A stretch of 47,520 nt of DNA from an uncultured Clostridia bacterium (lineage in GTDB: Bacteria > Bacillota > Clostridia > TANB77 > CAG-508), in assembly GCA_947623555.1 (NCBI GenBank), contig CANQGW010000010.1, forward strand, positions 1-47,520, written 5' to 3'. Below the pieces are notes generated by a model. That model worked only from the letters and a program-made list of their open reading frames with translations, ran no database searches and was not told the DNA's origin. Made by a program: the position numbers and the translations under genes. Positions 15,898-24,406 of this stretch are shown here, in pieces; within the stretch, counting starts at the first letter, position 1; the number at the start of each line of letters is the position of its first letter.

Positions 15898-17436
15898 ATG
15901 AAAAAAAGTTTAAAAATTCTATTAGTAATAACAGTTTTCTTGGCAGTTGCCATTTTATTTTCTGCCAATGTCAAGGCAGCAAACGAGCCTACTATCGAAA
16001 TGGAAGTAAAAGGAAATGGAGTTTTTTATGTAGGCTATTTAAATGAATTTACTATTTCAACAACAGTGCCAGATGATAAAAAAGAAGAATATGAAGCAAT
16101 TAGGGTAGTCGGTACTGGTAAAATTACTGATGAATCTGGAAAAGATGCAACCTATGCTTTAGATGAACTTGACTACTATAATACGGCTACAGGAAATGAA
16201 GGATGGTTTAATTTAAAGGGACAACCATTAGGACCAACTGATGGAACAGGGTTCCCACTAACAAATTCATTTACAAGATTTCAAGCAAAATTTAACAAAG
16301 CCGGTAAATACAATGTAGAATATCAAGTACAAAAAGTAGAAAACGGAATAGCAGGAGAAGTAATAGTTAAAAACACATTAGAAATTGAAGTAAAAGAGCC
16401 TTCAATTTCCATGGAGGTAAATGGAAATTTCCATGTTGGTGAACCACAAGAATTTTCTATTTCAACACTTGTGCCTGAAGGATACCCAGAAACCACAGTG
16501 TATGGAGCAGGAAGTATAACTAATCCAGAAGCATTAGAAAAATTAGAATATCTTGAAGAAAAAGATGGAAAATGGCATGTACTACCAGCAGGCGAAAATT
16601 TTGGACCACTAGGTTTTCCTTTAAAAAATGCAACATCAAAATTTAGGGCAACTTTTAAAAAAGCAGGAAATTATACAGTAAAATTTAATGTTACAGATGT
16701 TAATAATTCTAAAAATGTAATCGCACAAAATTCATTAGACATTGAAGTATTCGATACTGTAGATAACCAAATTAAAAATGAAACAGGAAATGTAGTAGAT
16801 GTAACTGCTTCAGAGAAAGAAGCTATTAGTAAAGAATTATTAAATAAATTAAAAAATGGATCAGAAAAAGATATAAATATTCATTTGGATACAGGAATTA
16901 CTATTTCATTTAATACAAAAAATATCGTAGATGAATTTACAAAAGATTTAAGTTTAGACATCAATGTTACAGAAGAAAAACCTTTTGAAGCAGAACTAAC
17001 TGGATTTGAGAGTGCAGAACTTTTATATATAGATATAGAATATTCAGGAGTGCTTCCAAAAGATACTAAAATTTCCTTTAATGTAGGAGATTCATATAAA
17101 ATTGGTGATAAAGTATATTTGTATTACTGTAATCCATCAACAGGAAAAGCAGAACTAATTTCTAACAATATTGTAATTGGCCAAAGTGGTATAGCAACCA
17201 TATCTGTAGATCATGCTTCTACATATTTCTTATCTAAAACAGCATTGCAAGCAGATGATGTAAATAATGAAGAAAATAAACCAGCTGCTGGTGAAAATAC
17301 TGGTTCGGCTAATACTGAATCAGAGGCTGAAGAGCCAAACGTTAAAACAGGAGATACCGTTATCCTTATGGCATCTAGTTTAATGGTAATAGCAATTGTA
17401 GGATTAGCAATTGTTGTAAAAATAAAAAAATTATAA
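15898..17436 (+). CDS. Sortase-anchored surface protein with two repeat domains
   Basis: 512 residues. Signal peptide about 1-28 (LLVITVFLAVAILFSANVKA). Two related Ig-like domains of roughly 110-130 residues follow (about 33-165 and 166-285); each starts with ME-V-x-GN, has a GPLGFPL / GTGFPL motif and ends in AGKYNVEY / AGNYTVKF and a long final strand. Residues 290-450 form a further beta-rich domain. The C-terminus is a sorting signal: NVKTGD (481-486), a hydrophobic helix, then KIKKL. NVKTG resembles the NP-x-TG signals used by class B and related clostridial sortases, and the divergent neighbour is such a sortase. Ligand unknown. AGGAGGG precedes ATG. Confidence 0.78.
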   Translation: MKKSLKILLVITVFLAVAILFSANVKAANEPTIEMEVKGNGVFYVGYLNEFTISTTVPDDKKEEYEAIRVVGTGKITDESGKDATYALDELDYYNTATGNEGWFNLKGQPLGPTDGTGFPLTNSFTRFQAKFNKAGKYNVEYQVQKVENGIAGEVIVKNTLEIEVKEPSISMEVNGNFHVGEPQEFSISTLVPEGYPETTVYGAGSITNPEALEKLEYLEEKDGKWHVLPAGENFGPLGFPLKNATSKFRATFKKAGNYTVKFNVTDVNNSKNVIAQNSLDIEVFDTVDNQIKNETGNVVDVTASEKEAISKELLNKLKNGSEKDINIHLDTGITISFNTKNIVDEFTKDLSLDINVTEEKPFEAELTGFESAELLYIDIEYSGVLPKDTKISFNVGDSYKIGDKVYLYYCNPSTGKAELISNNIVIGQSGIATISVDHASTYFLSKTALQADDVNNEENKPAAGENTGSANTESEAEEPNVKTGDTVILMASSLMVIAIVGLAIVVKIKKL

Positions 17437-17456
17437 AAAATAGCAACTAATGCTTA

Positions 17457-17512
17457 AAGTGCACCCATAAATATTAGATTTTTTGTCTAACATTTTGGGT
17501 GCACTTTTGTTT
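17457..17512 (+). terminator. Intrinsic terminator
   Basis: 12-bp GC-richer stem AAAGTGCACCCA / TGGGTGCACTTT (17457-17468, 17496-17507) followed by T-rich sequence. Confidence 0.75.
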
Positions 17513-17595
17513 TGCTCAATTGAAAACTTTTACACAATTTTAGTTTTATTATGCAAATTACAATAATTTTTATTATATAATTTAGGGCAAAGCAA

Positions 17596-17625
17596 TTGAC
17601 TAAACCATTGAAAATATGGTATAGT
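17596..17625 (+). promoter_or_regulatory. Promoter of tRNA-Glu
   Basis: TTGACT (17596-17601), 18-bp spacer, TATAGT (17620-17625), 19 bp before the tRNA 5' end. Confidence 0.6.
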
Positions 17626-17644
17626 AATATAGTAATTTTAAAAT

Positions 17645-17719
17645 GGCCCCTTGGTCAAGCGGTTAAGACGCGGCCCTCTCAAGGCCGAATCATGGGTTCG
17701 ATTCCCGTAGGGGTCACCA
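17645..17719 (+). tRNA. tRNA-Glu(CUC)
   Basis: 75-nt cloverleaf. Acceptor GGCCCCT pairs with AGGGGTC (one G-U); anticodon stem CGGCC / GGCCG with loop CTCTCAA, anticodon CTC; T-loop GTTCGATTC; discriminator A and encoded CCA. Confidence 0.92.
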
Positions 17720-17729
17720 AACTACAAAG

Positions 17730-17763
17730 ATAGGATGAAAAATTTTTTCATCCTATTTTTGTG
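17730..17763 (+). terminator. tRNA-Glu terminator
   Basis: 13-bp stem ATAGGATGAAAAA / TTTTTCATCCTAT followed by TTTTTGTG, 10 bp after the tRNA. Confidence 0.75.
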
Positions 17764-17843
17764 CTCATTTATTAATTGTAAATAAAAAATTATTTATATA
17801 AAGAGTATATTTTAAAATTAATTATAATTTTTATTATATATTA

Positions 17844-17871
17844 TTGACAAAACAAAAATTTGGTATATAAT
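17844..17871 (+). promoter_or_regulatory. Promoter of recN
   Basis: TTGACA (17844-17849), 16-bp spacer, TATAAT (17866-17871). No clear LexA-type dyad overlaps it. Confidence 0.65.
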
Positions 17872-17924
17872 AGATACATACAAACAAATATTTGTAAAAT
17901 ATATTTGAGTAGGAGGGTACTTTT

Positions 17925-19547
17925 ATGATAACCACATTACACATTAAAAATATAGGAATTATAGATGACTTAACTATTGATTTTAATGAAGGTTTAAATA
18001 TATTAACAGGTGAAACAGGTGCAGGCAAAACCTTAATTATTGGCTCTATTAACATTATTGCTGGTGGAAGGTTTTCAAAAGAAATGATTAGAAAGGGTGA
18101 AGAGTTTTCATACATCGAGGCTAATATTTATTGCCCACAAAATAACCTCGCAATAGATGGCAACATTATAGTGTCAAGGGAAATTCATGTAAATGGTAGA
18201 AGTTTATGCAAAGTTAATGGAAGGCTTGTAACAGTTAACGAACTAAAAGATATTATGAGCCAAATAATAGACATTCATGGTCAACATGACAGCCAGCTAT
18301 TATTAAACCCTGCAGAACACATTATATATTTAGACAGATTTATTGGTGAAGCTATGCAAGTAAAAAAAGAAAAGTACCAAAACCTATATGAACAATATAC
18401 AAACATAAAGCAAAGTTTAAAAAATAACTATGGTGACGAAAAAGAAAGAGCAAGAAAGCTAGACCTATTAAACTATGAGTTTAACGAAATAGAATCAGCC
18501 AAACTAAAAATGGGTGAAGAAGAAGAACTAGAAGAAAAAATGAAAACAATAAACAATGCAGAAAAATTGCAGTCTAGCATGAACAATATAAGCACACAGC
18601 TAAATGAAAATGTAATAAGCGGAATAAGTAGTTGCATTAAAAATTTAGAAAAAATACAAGACTGTGGCGAAATTTACGGTCAAAAATTATCAGACCTAAA
18701 AAGTATTTATTATGATCTTCAAGAAATGGAAAGGGACATTTCATATATGCAGCAAGAAACAGAATTTGATGAAGGTATGCAAAAACAAATAGAAGATAGG
18801 CTAGACACCATATATTCATTAAAAAGAAAATATGGCAACAGTATTGAAGCAATTTTAAATTATCAAATAACAATAAAAGAAGAAATAGATAAAATACAAA
18901 ACGTAGAAGAAGTAAATAACAAACTAAAAGAAAATTTAGAACAACTTACTACTAAAATGCTTGAAATTGCAAATGAAATAACAAATCAAAGAAAAGAAAA
19001 CTCACAAATTCTTTCAGAAAAAATAAACAAAGAGCTAGCAAATTTAGAAATGCCAAATGCAAAGTTTTCAGTAGATATAGCTACTAGTCAAAACTTTGGA
19101 CCCAATGGGCTAGACAAAGTAGAATTTTTAATTTGCACTAATGTTGGTGAAGAAGCAAAACCGCTTGTAAAAATAGCTTCAGGTGGCGAAATGTCACGTA
19201 TAATGCTTGCAATAAAAACTGTACTTGCAAGCGTTGATAAAGTATCTACATTAATATTTGATGAGATAGATACAGGTATTAGTGGAAAAGCTTCAAAAGC
19301 AGTAGGCGAAAAGCTAAAACAAATTTCTAAAAAAGAGCAAGTATTATGTATAACACACTCTGCTTCAATTGCAGCAAAAGGCGATTATAACTATTATATT
19401 AGTAAAAAAGTACAAGCAGAAAAAACATATACAGACATACAAAAACTTACAGAAGACGAAGTTATAGAAGAAATAGCAAGAATTTCCACAGGAGAAATCA
19501 CTAAAATTGCAAAAGAACATGCAAAAGAATTAAGAAAAGCAAGCTAA
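17925..19547 (+). CDS. recN: DNA repair protein RecN
   Basis: 540-residue SMC-like ATPase acting early in double-strand-break repair. N-terminal half-site: MITTLHIKNIGIIDDLTIDF and Walker A GETGAGKT (about 30-37). The central coiled coil (about 150-370) is Lys/Glu-rich and interrupted by a short hinge, as usual for RecN. C-terminal half-site: ABC signature ASGGEMSRIMLAIK, Walker B LIFDEIDTGISG, and H-loop LCITHSASIA. Slightly shorter than the usual 550-570 because of a trimmed coiled coil. AGGAGGG precedes the ATG. Own promoter; lysS follows with its own promoter. Confidence 0.95.
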   Translation: MITTLHIKNIGIIDDLTIDFNEGLNILTGETGAGKTLIIGSINIIAGGRFSKEMIRKGEEFSYIEANIYCPQNNLAIDGNIIVSREIHVNGRSLCKVNGRLVTVNELKDIMSQIIDIHGQHDSQLLLNPAEHIIYLDRFIGEAMQVKKEKYQNLYEQYTNIKQSLKNNYGDEKERARKLDLLNYEFNEIESAKLKMGEEEELEEKMKTINNAEKLQSSMNNISTQLNENVISGISSCIKNLEKIQDCGEIYGQKLSDLKSIYYDLQEMERDISYMQQETEFDEGMQKQIEDRLDTIYSLKRKYGNSIEAILNYQITIKEEIDKIQNVEEVNNKLKENLEQLTTKMLEIANEITNQRKENSQILSEKINKELANLEMPNAKFSVDIATSQNFGPNGLDKVEFLICTNVGEEAKPLVKIASGGEMSRIMLAIKTVLASVDKVSTLIFDEIDTGISGKASKAVGEKLKQISKKEQVLCITHSASIAAKGDYNYYISKKVQAEKTYTDIQKLTEDEVIEEIARISTGEITKIAKEHAKELRKAS

Positions 19548-19562
19548 ATTTATTTTGAGTTG

Positions 19563-19591
19563 TTTACATATTTAAATTTATGAGTTATAAT
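19563..19591 (+). promoter_or_regulatory. Promoter of lysS
   Basis: TTTACA (19563-19568), 17-bp spacer, TATAAT (19586-19591), 34 bp before the ATG. No T-box-like leader fits in this short space. Confidence 0.6.
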
Positions 19592-19625
19592 AATAGCGTT
19601 AAAATAAAAAAATAGGGGGTTCCTA

Positions 19626-21125
19626 ATGGAAGAAATTAATAACCAAGAACAAGAATTAGATATAAATCATTTAATTAAAATTAGAAGAGAAAAACTATCA
19701 AAACTTCAAGAAGAAGGAAAAAATCCATTTGATATTACAAAATTTAATATAACTCATAATAGTAAACAAGTTAAAGAAAACTTTGAAGAACTAGAAGGAA
19801 AAGATGTTACCATTGCAGGTAGAATGATGGCAAAACGTATAATGGGAAAGGCTTCTTTTTGCCATATTCAAGATGCACAAGGTAAAATTCAAAGTTATGT
19901 TAGCATAAATGAATTAGGTGAAGAAAGTTATAAACAATTTAAAGAAGATGATATAGGGGATATTATTGGAATTACTGGTTTTGTATTTAAAACAAAAACT
20001 GGTGAAATTTCAATACATGCAAAACAAGTAACATTACTTTCAAAATCATTAAGACCATTACCAGAAAAATTTCATGGTTTAAAAGATACAGACCTACGTT
20101 ATCGTCAAAGATATGTAGATTTAATTATGAATCCGGAAGTTAAAGAAACTTTTGTAAAAAGAACAGCAATTATTAAAGAAATTAGAAATATATTAGACGA
20201 AAAAGGCTATATGGAAGTAGAAACACCTATTTTAAACACAATATCAGGAGGTGCTACTGCAAGACCATTTGTTACACATCATAACACATTAGATATGGAC
20301 ATGTACTTAAGAATTGCAACAGAATTACATTTAAAAAGGCTAATTGTAGGTGGCTATGACAAAGTATATGAAATAGGAAGAAACTTTAGAAATGAGGGTA
20401 TGGACATAAAACATAACCCAGAGTTTACTAGCATAGAGCTATATGAAGCATACACAAATTTAGAAGGAATGATGGATATTACAGAAGAGTTAATTGTAAA
20501 AAGTGCACAAAAAGTAGCAGGAAGTACTAAATTAGTATATCAAGGTGAAGAAATAGACCTAACCCCACCATTCAAAAAAATTACTATGATAGACAGCATT
20601 AAAGAAGTTACAGGAGTTGACTTTAACACAATTAATACAGATGAAGAGGCACAAAAAGTAGCAAAAGATTTAGGCATTGAACTAGATCCACTTAAAACTA
20701 CTAGAGGTGATATTATAGCACAAGTATTTGATGCAAAAGTAGAAGAAACATTAAGGCAACCAACATTTATTTATGAATATCCAATAGAAAATTCTCCACT
20801 TGCTAAAAAGGTAAAAGAAGACCCAAGAATGACACAAAGGTTTGAACTATTTATAGGTGGAAGGGAATATGCAAATGCCTTTTCAGAATTAAATGACCCA
20901 ATAGACCAATATGAAAGATTTAAAAAGCAAGTAGAAGCAAGAGAAGCAGGAGATGAAGAAGCAGGCATGATGGACGAAGATTTTGTAGCAGCACTTGAAT
21001 ATGGTATGCCACCAACTGGTGGAATGGGAATGGGAATAGACAGATTAGTTATGCTACTTACAGATTCTGCCTCTATTAGAGATGTACTATTATTCCCAAC
21101 AATGAAACCACTTTCAGACCATTAA
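19626..21125 (+). CDS. lysS: Lysyl-tRNA synthetase, class II
   Basis: 499 residues, full length. The N-terminal OB fold (about 60-150: [20 protein letters not shown]) binds the anticodon. The class II core carries motif 2 ([20 protein letters not shown]) and motif 3 ([20 protein letters not shown]) with the usual ending [10 protein letters not shown]. Attaches Lys to tRNA-Lys in the cytosol. Monocistronic or cotranscribed with the Fic gene 58 bp downstream. Confidence 0.96.
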   Translation: MEEINNQEQELDINHLIKIRREKLSKLQEEGKNPFDITKFNITHNSKQVKENFEELEGKDVTIAGRMMAKRIMGKASFCHIQDAQGKIQSYVSINELGEESYKQFKEDDIGDIIGITGFVFKTKTGEISIHAKQVTLLSKSLRPLPEKFHGLKDTDLRYRQRYVDLIMNPEVKETFVKRTAIIKEIRNILDEKGYMEVETPILNTISGGATARPFVTHHNTLDMDMYLRIATELHLKRLIVGGYDKVYEIGRNFRNEGMDIKHNPEFTSIELYEAYTNLEGMMDITEELIVKSAQKVAGSTKLVYQGEEIDLTPPFKKITMIDSIKEVTGVDFNTINTDEEAQKVAKDLGIELDPLKTTRGDIIAQVFDAKVEETLRQPTFIYEYPIENSPLAKKVKEDPRMTQRFELFIGGREYANAFSELNDPIDQYERFKKQVEAREAGDEEAGMMDEDFVAALEYGMPPTGGMGMGIDRLVMLLTDSASIRDVLLFPTMKPLSDH

Positions 21126-21183
21126 AAACCACTTTTGAATATAAAAAAGTGAAGAGGAACGATAGAGTTGAAAGGGATTTTAT

Positions 21184-22029
21184 ATGAATGAAAACTATTT
21201 AGATAAAATTAAATATGAAAAAATTGGTGAAACCAAAGATTCTAAAGAACGTCAATTAAACTGGAATATTGCCTTTGGACTTCAAACTGTGGATAATCTT
21301 ACTCCTTCTAAATATATGGTCGATTTAGCAACAGAAAATATAATTGGTATAAAAAGCTACGAAGTTGTTGAAGAAGAAGTAAGAAAGTATTATGAAAATA
21401 CTGACAAAGCAAAAGTTAATAAAAATGAAAAACAGGCAGATGAAGTGTCTTTAAGAATCGTAAAAATATTAAATGATAAAGCTTTTACATTTAATTACTT
21501 AACATTAAAACAATATCATAAAAAGCTATTTGAAAATATTGATATAGGAATATATGAAAAATACGTTGGAGAATTTAGAGACTATAACATTACAAAGAAA
21601 GAACCAATTTTAAATGGTGAAACAGTACAATATGCTGATTACTCTATGATAGAAGAAACTTTAAAATATGATTTTGAAGAAGAAGCAAACCAAAAATACA
21701 TAGAAAAAACAGAAAAAGAAAAAATAGAAAGAATATGTACATTTACTGCACATATCTGGCAGGTACACCCATTTGGAGAAGGAAATACAAGAACAACCGC
21801 TCTATTCATTCAAAAATATTTAAATAGCAAAGGTTTTAATATTGATAATGAACTATTTAAAGATAATTCATTATACTTTAGAAATGCATTAGTTAGAGCA
21901 AATTATAGTAATATTTCAAAGGGAATTGAAGAAGATAACAAATATTTAATAATGTTTTTTGAAAATTTGCTGTTTAATAAAAATAATAAATTAGATAATG
22001 CAGAACTTAAATTATCTAATAAATCTTAA
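21184..22029 (+). CDS. Fic domain protein (probable AMP transferase)
   Basis: 281 residues. The Fic active-site motif HPFGEGNTR is intact (about 196-204), including the catalytic His and the Asn-x-Arg pair, so nucleotide transfer (AMPylation) to a protein hydroxyl is expected. The N-terminal part (ERQLNWNIAFGLQTVDNL...ENIIGIKSYEVVEEEV) resembles the antitoxin-like inhibitory region found at the front of some Fic proteins; I do not see a clean (S/T)xxxE(G/N) inhibitory motif. Possibly a self-contained toxin/antitoxin-type regulator. The target is unknown. The location between lysS and an XRE gene fits a small accessory insertion. Confidence 0.85.
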   Translation: MNENYLDKIKYEKIGETKDSKERQLNWNIAFGLQTVDNLTPSKYMVDLATENIIGIKSYEVVEEEVRKYYENTDKAKVNKNEKQADEVSLRIVKILNDKAFTFNYLTLKQYHKKLFENIDIGIYEKYVGEFRDYNITKKEPILNGETVQYADYSMIEETLKYDFEEEANQKYIEKTEKEKIERICTFTAHIWQVHPFGEGNTRTTALFIQKYLNSKGFNIDNELFKDNSLYFRNALVRANYSNISKGIEEDNKYLIMFFENLLFNKNNKLDNAELKLSNKS

Positions 22030-22036
22030 AAAGTTT

Positions 22037-22075
22037 AATAAGTTTAATGGTGTAGCATTAAACTTATTATTTTTT
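22037..22075 (+). terminator. Intrinsic terminator of the Fic gene
   Basis: 13-bp stem AATAAGTTTAATG / CATTAAACTTATT (22037-22049, 22056-22068), 6-nt loop, then a T run. Confidence 0.75.
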
Positions 22076-22139
22076 GAAAGTAAAAAATAGGATAAACAAT
22101 AACAATAGAGCAAATAATAACAAATATTATTGCAGATAT

Positions 22140-22262
22140 ATTAGTTGGAGAAGAATAAGATATGACGCATACGACTAACCATCCCACACTCGAAGTCACT
22201 GAATGCCCCAGAGGGAGTTATGTTAGTGCAAGCCATCTCTATCAAGAGAGATATGTGTAAAA
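22140..22262. other. Compositionally odd intergenic segment
   Basis: About 100 bp clearly richer in G and C than its surroundings, between the Fic terminator and the end of the XRE gene. It holds a 33-codon frame on + (ATG 22162, TAA 22258-22260) and, on the - strand, another short ATG frame; neither has a convincing ribosome binding site. An ATCTCT / AGAGAT hairpin lies near 22236-22254. Probably a remnant or a small RNA; no function can be assigned. Confidence 0.3.
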
Positions 22263-22655
22263 TTATTTTGCTAAATTTTCAATTAAATGAACAATAGCCC
22301 TTTTTTCCTTATCTGATAATTTGGCATAATTTTTAGCAATAGAATCAATAAACTTATTTATATCATCAAAAATTAAGTTTTCTGTTAATTGTGATATTGA
22401 AATATTAAGAGAATTACAAATATCTATTATTGTAACTATTGATGGTACACTATTGCCAATTTCTAGCTGATATATATGGCTAGCCGTCAAATTGCTTTTT
22501 TCAGCCAATTGCTCTCTAGTTAAATTTAAATTAGTACGATATTTATGAATATTATTTCCTATGTATCGTGCTATTTCTTTTTTTCTTTTTTCTTCTATAT
22601 TTTTATCTTCTTTATCATCTAAAGATAAAGCTTCTTTTTTTACTTTAAAAGCCAC
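22263..22655 (-). CDS. XRE-family helix-turn-helix regulator
   Basis: 130 residues. A lysine/glutamate-rich N-terminus (1-35), then a Cro/C1-type HTH (about 37-95) with REQLAEKSNLTASHIYQLE as the second and recognition helices and SVPSIVTIIDICNSLNISIS after it. The C-terminal helix (SDKEKRAIVHLIENL) is a typical short oligomerisation tail. Likely a repressor of itself or of the neighbouring surface locus. A 10-bp dyad at 22811-22840, upstream of it and of the Big_2 gene, is a candidate operator (inference). Confidence 0.85.
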   Translation of the reverse strand: MAFKVKKEALSLDDKEDKNIEEKRKKEIARYIGNNIHKYRTNLNLTREQLAEKSNLTASHIYQLEIGNSVPSIVTIIDICNSLNISISQLTENLIFDDINKFIDSIAKNYAKLSDKEKRAIVHLIENLAK

Positions 22656-23056
22656 AGAATTACCTCTTTATTAATAAAATATAATTATAATAATTATATA
22701 TTTTGTGGAAAAATATTTAAAATATACCAATATATAAAAATATGCATATATTTTATATATAAAGATATAGAAAATATTTTTAAAACTATTTACATTAATA
22801 ACTAAAAATGATATACTGTAAATAATTGAGTACAGTATATTATAGTTATGCACTAAAAAAGTCGAATAATGTAAAATTTTATTGAATTTTGAGTGAATAA
22901 TTATAAAAAAATTAATATATATAGTTACAAAAACGATATATTTAATTATGTATTTATAATAATTACTTGTTTTAATATTACAAATAGGGGGGTGAATTGC
23001 TTGTAATTACATTTCTATTAAAACAAAAGAAATAAAGGGAAGGGAGAAAATTTATA
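22656..23056. promoter_or_regulatory. AT-rich 401-bp regulatory gap with a dyad
   Basis: Divergent space between the XRE gene (-) and the surface locus (+). It is extremely AT-rich with no credible long ORF. At 22811-22840 there is a perfect 10-bp inverted repeat (ATATACTGTA, 10-bp spacer, TACAGTATAT), a possible operator. At 22985-22995 a strong AGGGGGGTGA lies just before a 12-codon frame, and a second site (AAGGGAAGGGAG) serves the gene at 23057. Confidence 0.45.
22997..23035 (+). CDS. Possible 12-codon leader peptide
   Basis: TTG-initiated frame encoding MLVITFLLKQKK, directly after GGGGGGTGAA, ending 21 bp before the start of the Big_2 protein gene. The strong site without any other gene behind it is the only support. 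It may be a leader peptide or a chance G run. Confidence 0.25.
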   Translation: MLVITFLLKQKK

Positions 23057-24382
23057 ATGGAAAAAGAACAACAAAAAAAGAAGTATGCAGCAATTATAGT
23101 AGCAATAATTATATTACTTCTTCTTATATTACTACTATTATTATTATTTATGAAAAAGGAATATAAAGTAACATTTGATAGTAATGGAGGAAGCGAAGTT
23201 GAAGCTGTAACAGTAAAAGAAAATGATAAGCTTGAAAAGCCAGAAGACCCAACAAGAGAAGGTTACACATTTGGAGGCTGGTATTACAATGAAGAGCTAT
23301 ATGACTTCGAATTGCCAGTAAAACAAGACATGACATTAGAAGCAGGTTGGGCAGTAGAAGGAGCAGCAACAACACCAGTAAGTGGAGTAAGCTTAAGTGT
23401 AACAAGTTTGAAGCTAACAGAAGGTGGAGAAGATGCATTAGTAGCGGTGGTAGAGCCAGAAAATGCAACAAATCAAAAATTAATATGGACAACAAGTGAT
23501 GCAAGTATAGTAACGGTAGATGAGTATGGAAATGTAAAGGCATTAAAAGCAGGAACAGCCACAGTAACAGTAACAACAGAAGATGGAAACTATACAGCAA
23601 CATGTGAAATAACAGTAGAAAAGAAACAAGAAGAAGAAGGAAAAAAGGAAGTAGCAGTAACAGGGGTAAAAATAAGTGGAGCACAAACAGTAACAGTAGG
23701 AAGCAGTATAAGGCTAACAGCAACAGTAAGCCCAAGTAATGCAACAAATAAAAGTGTAACATGGAGCAGTAGTAATAAAGCAGTAGCAACAGTAGATAGA
23801 TATGGAAATGTAAAAGGAATAAAAGCAGGAACAGCAACAATAACAGTAAAAACATCAAATGGAAAAACAGCAAGTTATAAAGTAACAGTAAAAGCAAAAC
23901 AAGCAAGCAATACAAAACCAGGAACAGTAAAAGTAACAAGTGTAAAAATAAGTGGAGCAAAGGACTTAACAGTAGGTCAAAGCTTAAAGCTAACAGCAAC
24001 AGTAAGTCCAAGTAATGCAAGTAATAAAAAAGTAACATGGAAAAGTAGTAACCCATCAGTAGCAACAGTAGATGGAAATGGAAACGTAAAAGCAGTAAGT
24101 GCAGGAACAGTAACAATAACAGTAACAACAGCAGATGGAGCAAAAACAGCGAGTGTAACAATAACAGTAAAAGAAACATATAGCTATGAATGGGTAGAAA
24201 TAAAAGAAAGTTCAGCAGACCAATATATGCTATATATAATAAATTCAAAGAAACAACATGTATCAGGAACAGCAACACTAACAAGTATAGGCGGAACAAG
24301 TAAAACAATAAGCATACCAGCAAGTGGAGCAATGTTTGTAAGAAGTACAATAAAATCAGTTTCAAATGTAAAAGGAAACTAA
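23057..24382 (+). CDS. Membrane-anchored surface protein: Flg_new repeat plus Big_2 domains
   Basis: 441 residues. Short basic head, one long membrane helix (about 11-32), then a Listeria-Bacteroides (Flg_new) repeat (YKVTFDSNGG...GYTFGGWYYNEELYDF, about 36-95), and three Big_2 immunoglobulin-like domains (about 110-195, 200-280, 290-370), each with the ATVSPSNATNKSVTWSSSN and VATVD-x-x-GNVK-x-x-x-AGTATIT signature. A final 70-residue beta domain (YSYEWVEIKESS) closes it. There is no sorting signal, so the N-terminal helix is the anchor. Codon choice is unusually uniform (GTA, ACA, AGT, GCA), which opens a long false frame on the other strand. Cotranscribed with the giant gene 24 bp on. Confidence 0.8.
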   Translation: MEKEQQKKKYAAIIVAIIILLLLILLLLLLFMKKEYKVTFDSNGGSEVEAVTVKENDKLEKPEDPTREGYTFGGWYYNEELYDFELPVKQDMTLEAGWAVEGAATTPVSGVSLSVTSLKLTEGGEDALVAVVEPENATNQKLIWTTSDASIVTVDEYGNVKALKAGTATVTVTTEDGNYTATCEITVEKKQEEEGKKEVAVTGVKISGAQTVTVGSSIRLTATVSPSNATNKSVTWSSSNKAVATVDRYGNVKGIKAGTATITVKTSNGKTASYKVTVKAKQASNTKPGTVKVTSVKISGAKDLTVGQSLKLTATVSPSNASNKKVTWKSSNPSVATVDGNGNVKAVSAGTVTITVTTADGAKTASVTITVKETYSYEWVEIKESSADQYMLYIINSKKQHVSGTATLTSIGGTSKTISIPASGAMFVRSTIKSVSNVKGN

Positions 24383-24406
24383 AAAAGAAAGGGGAGAAGA
24401 AGAAGT

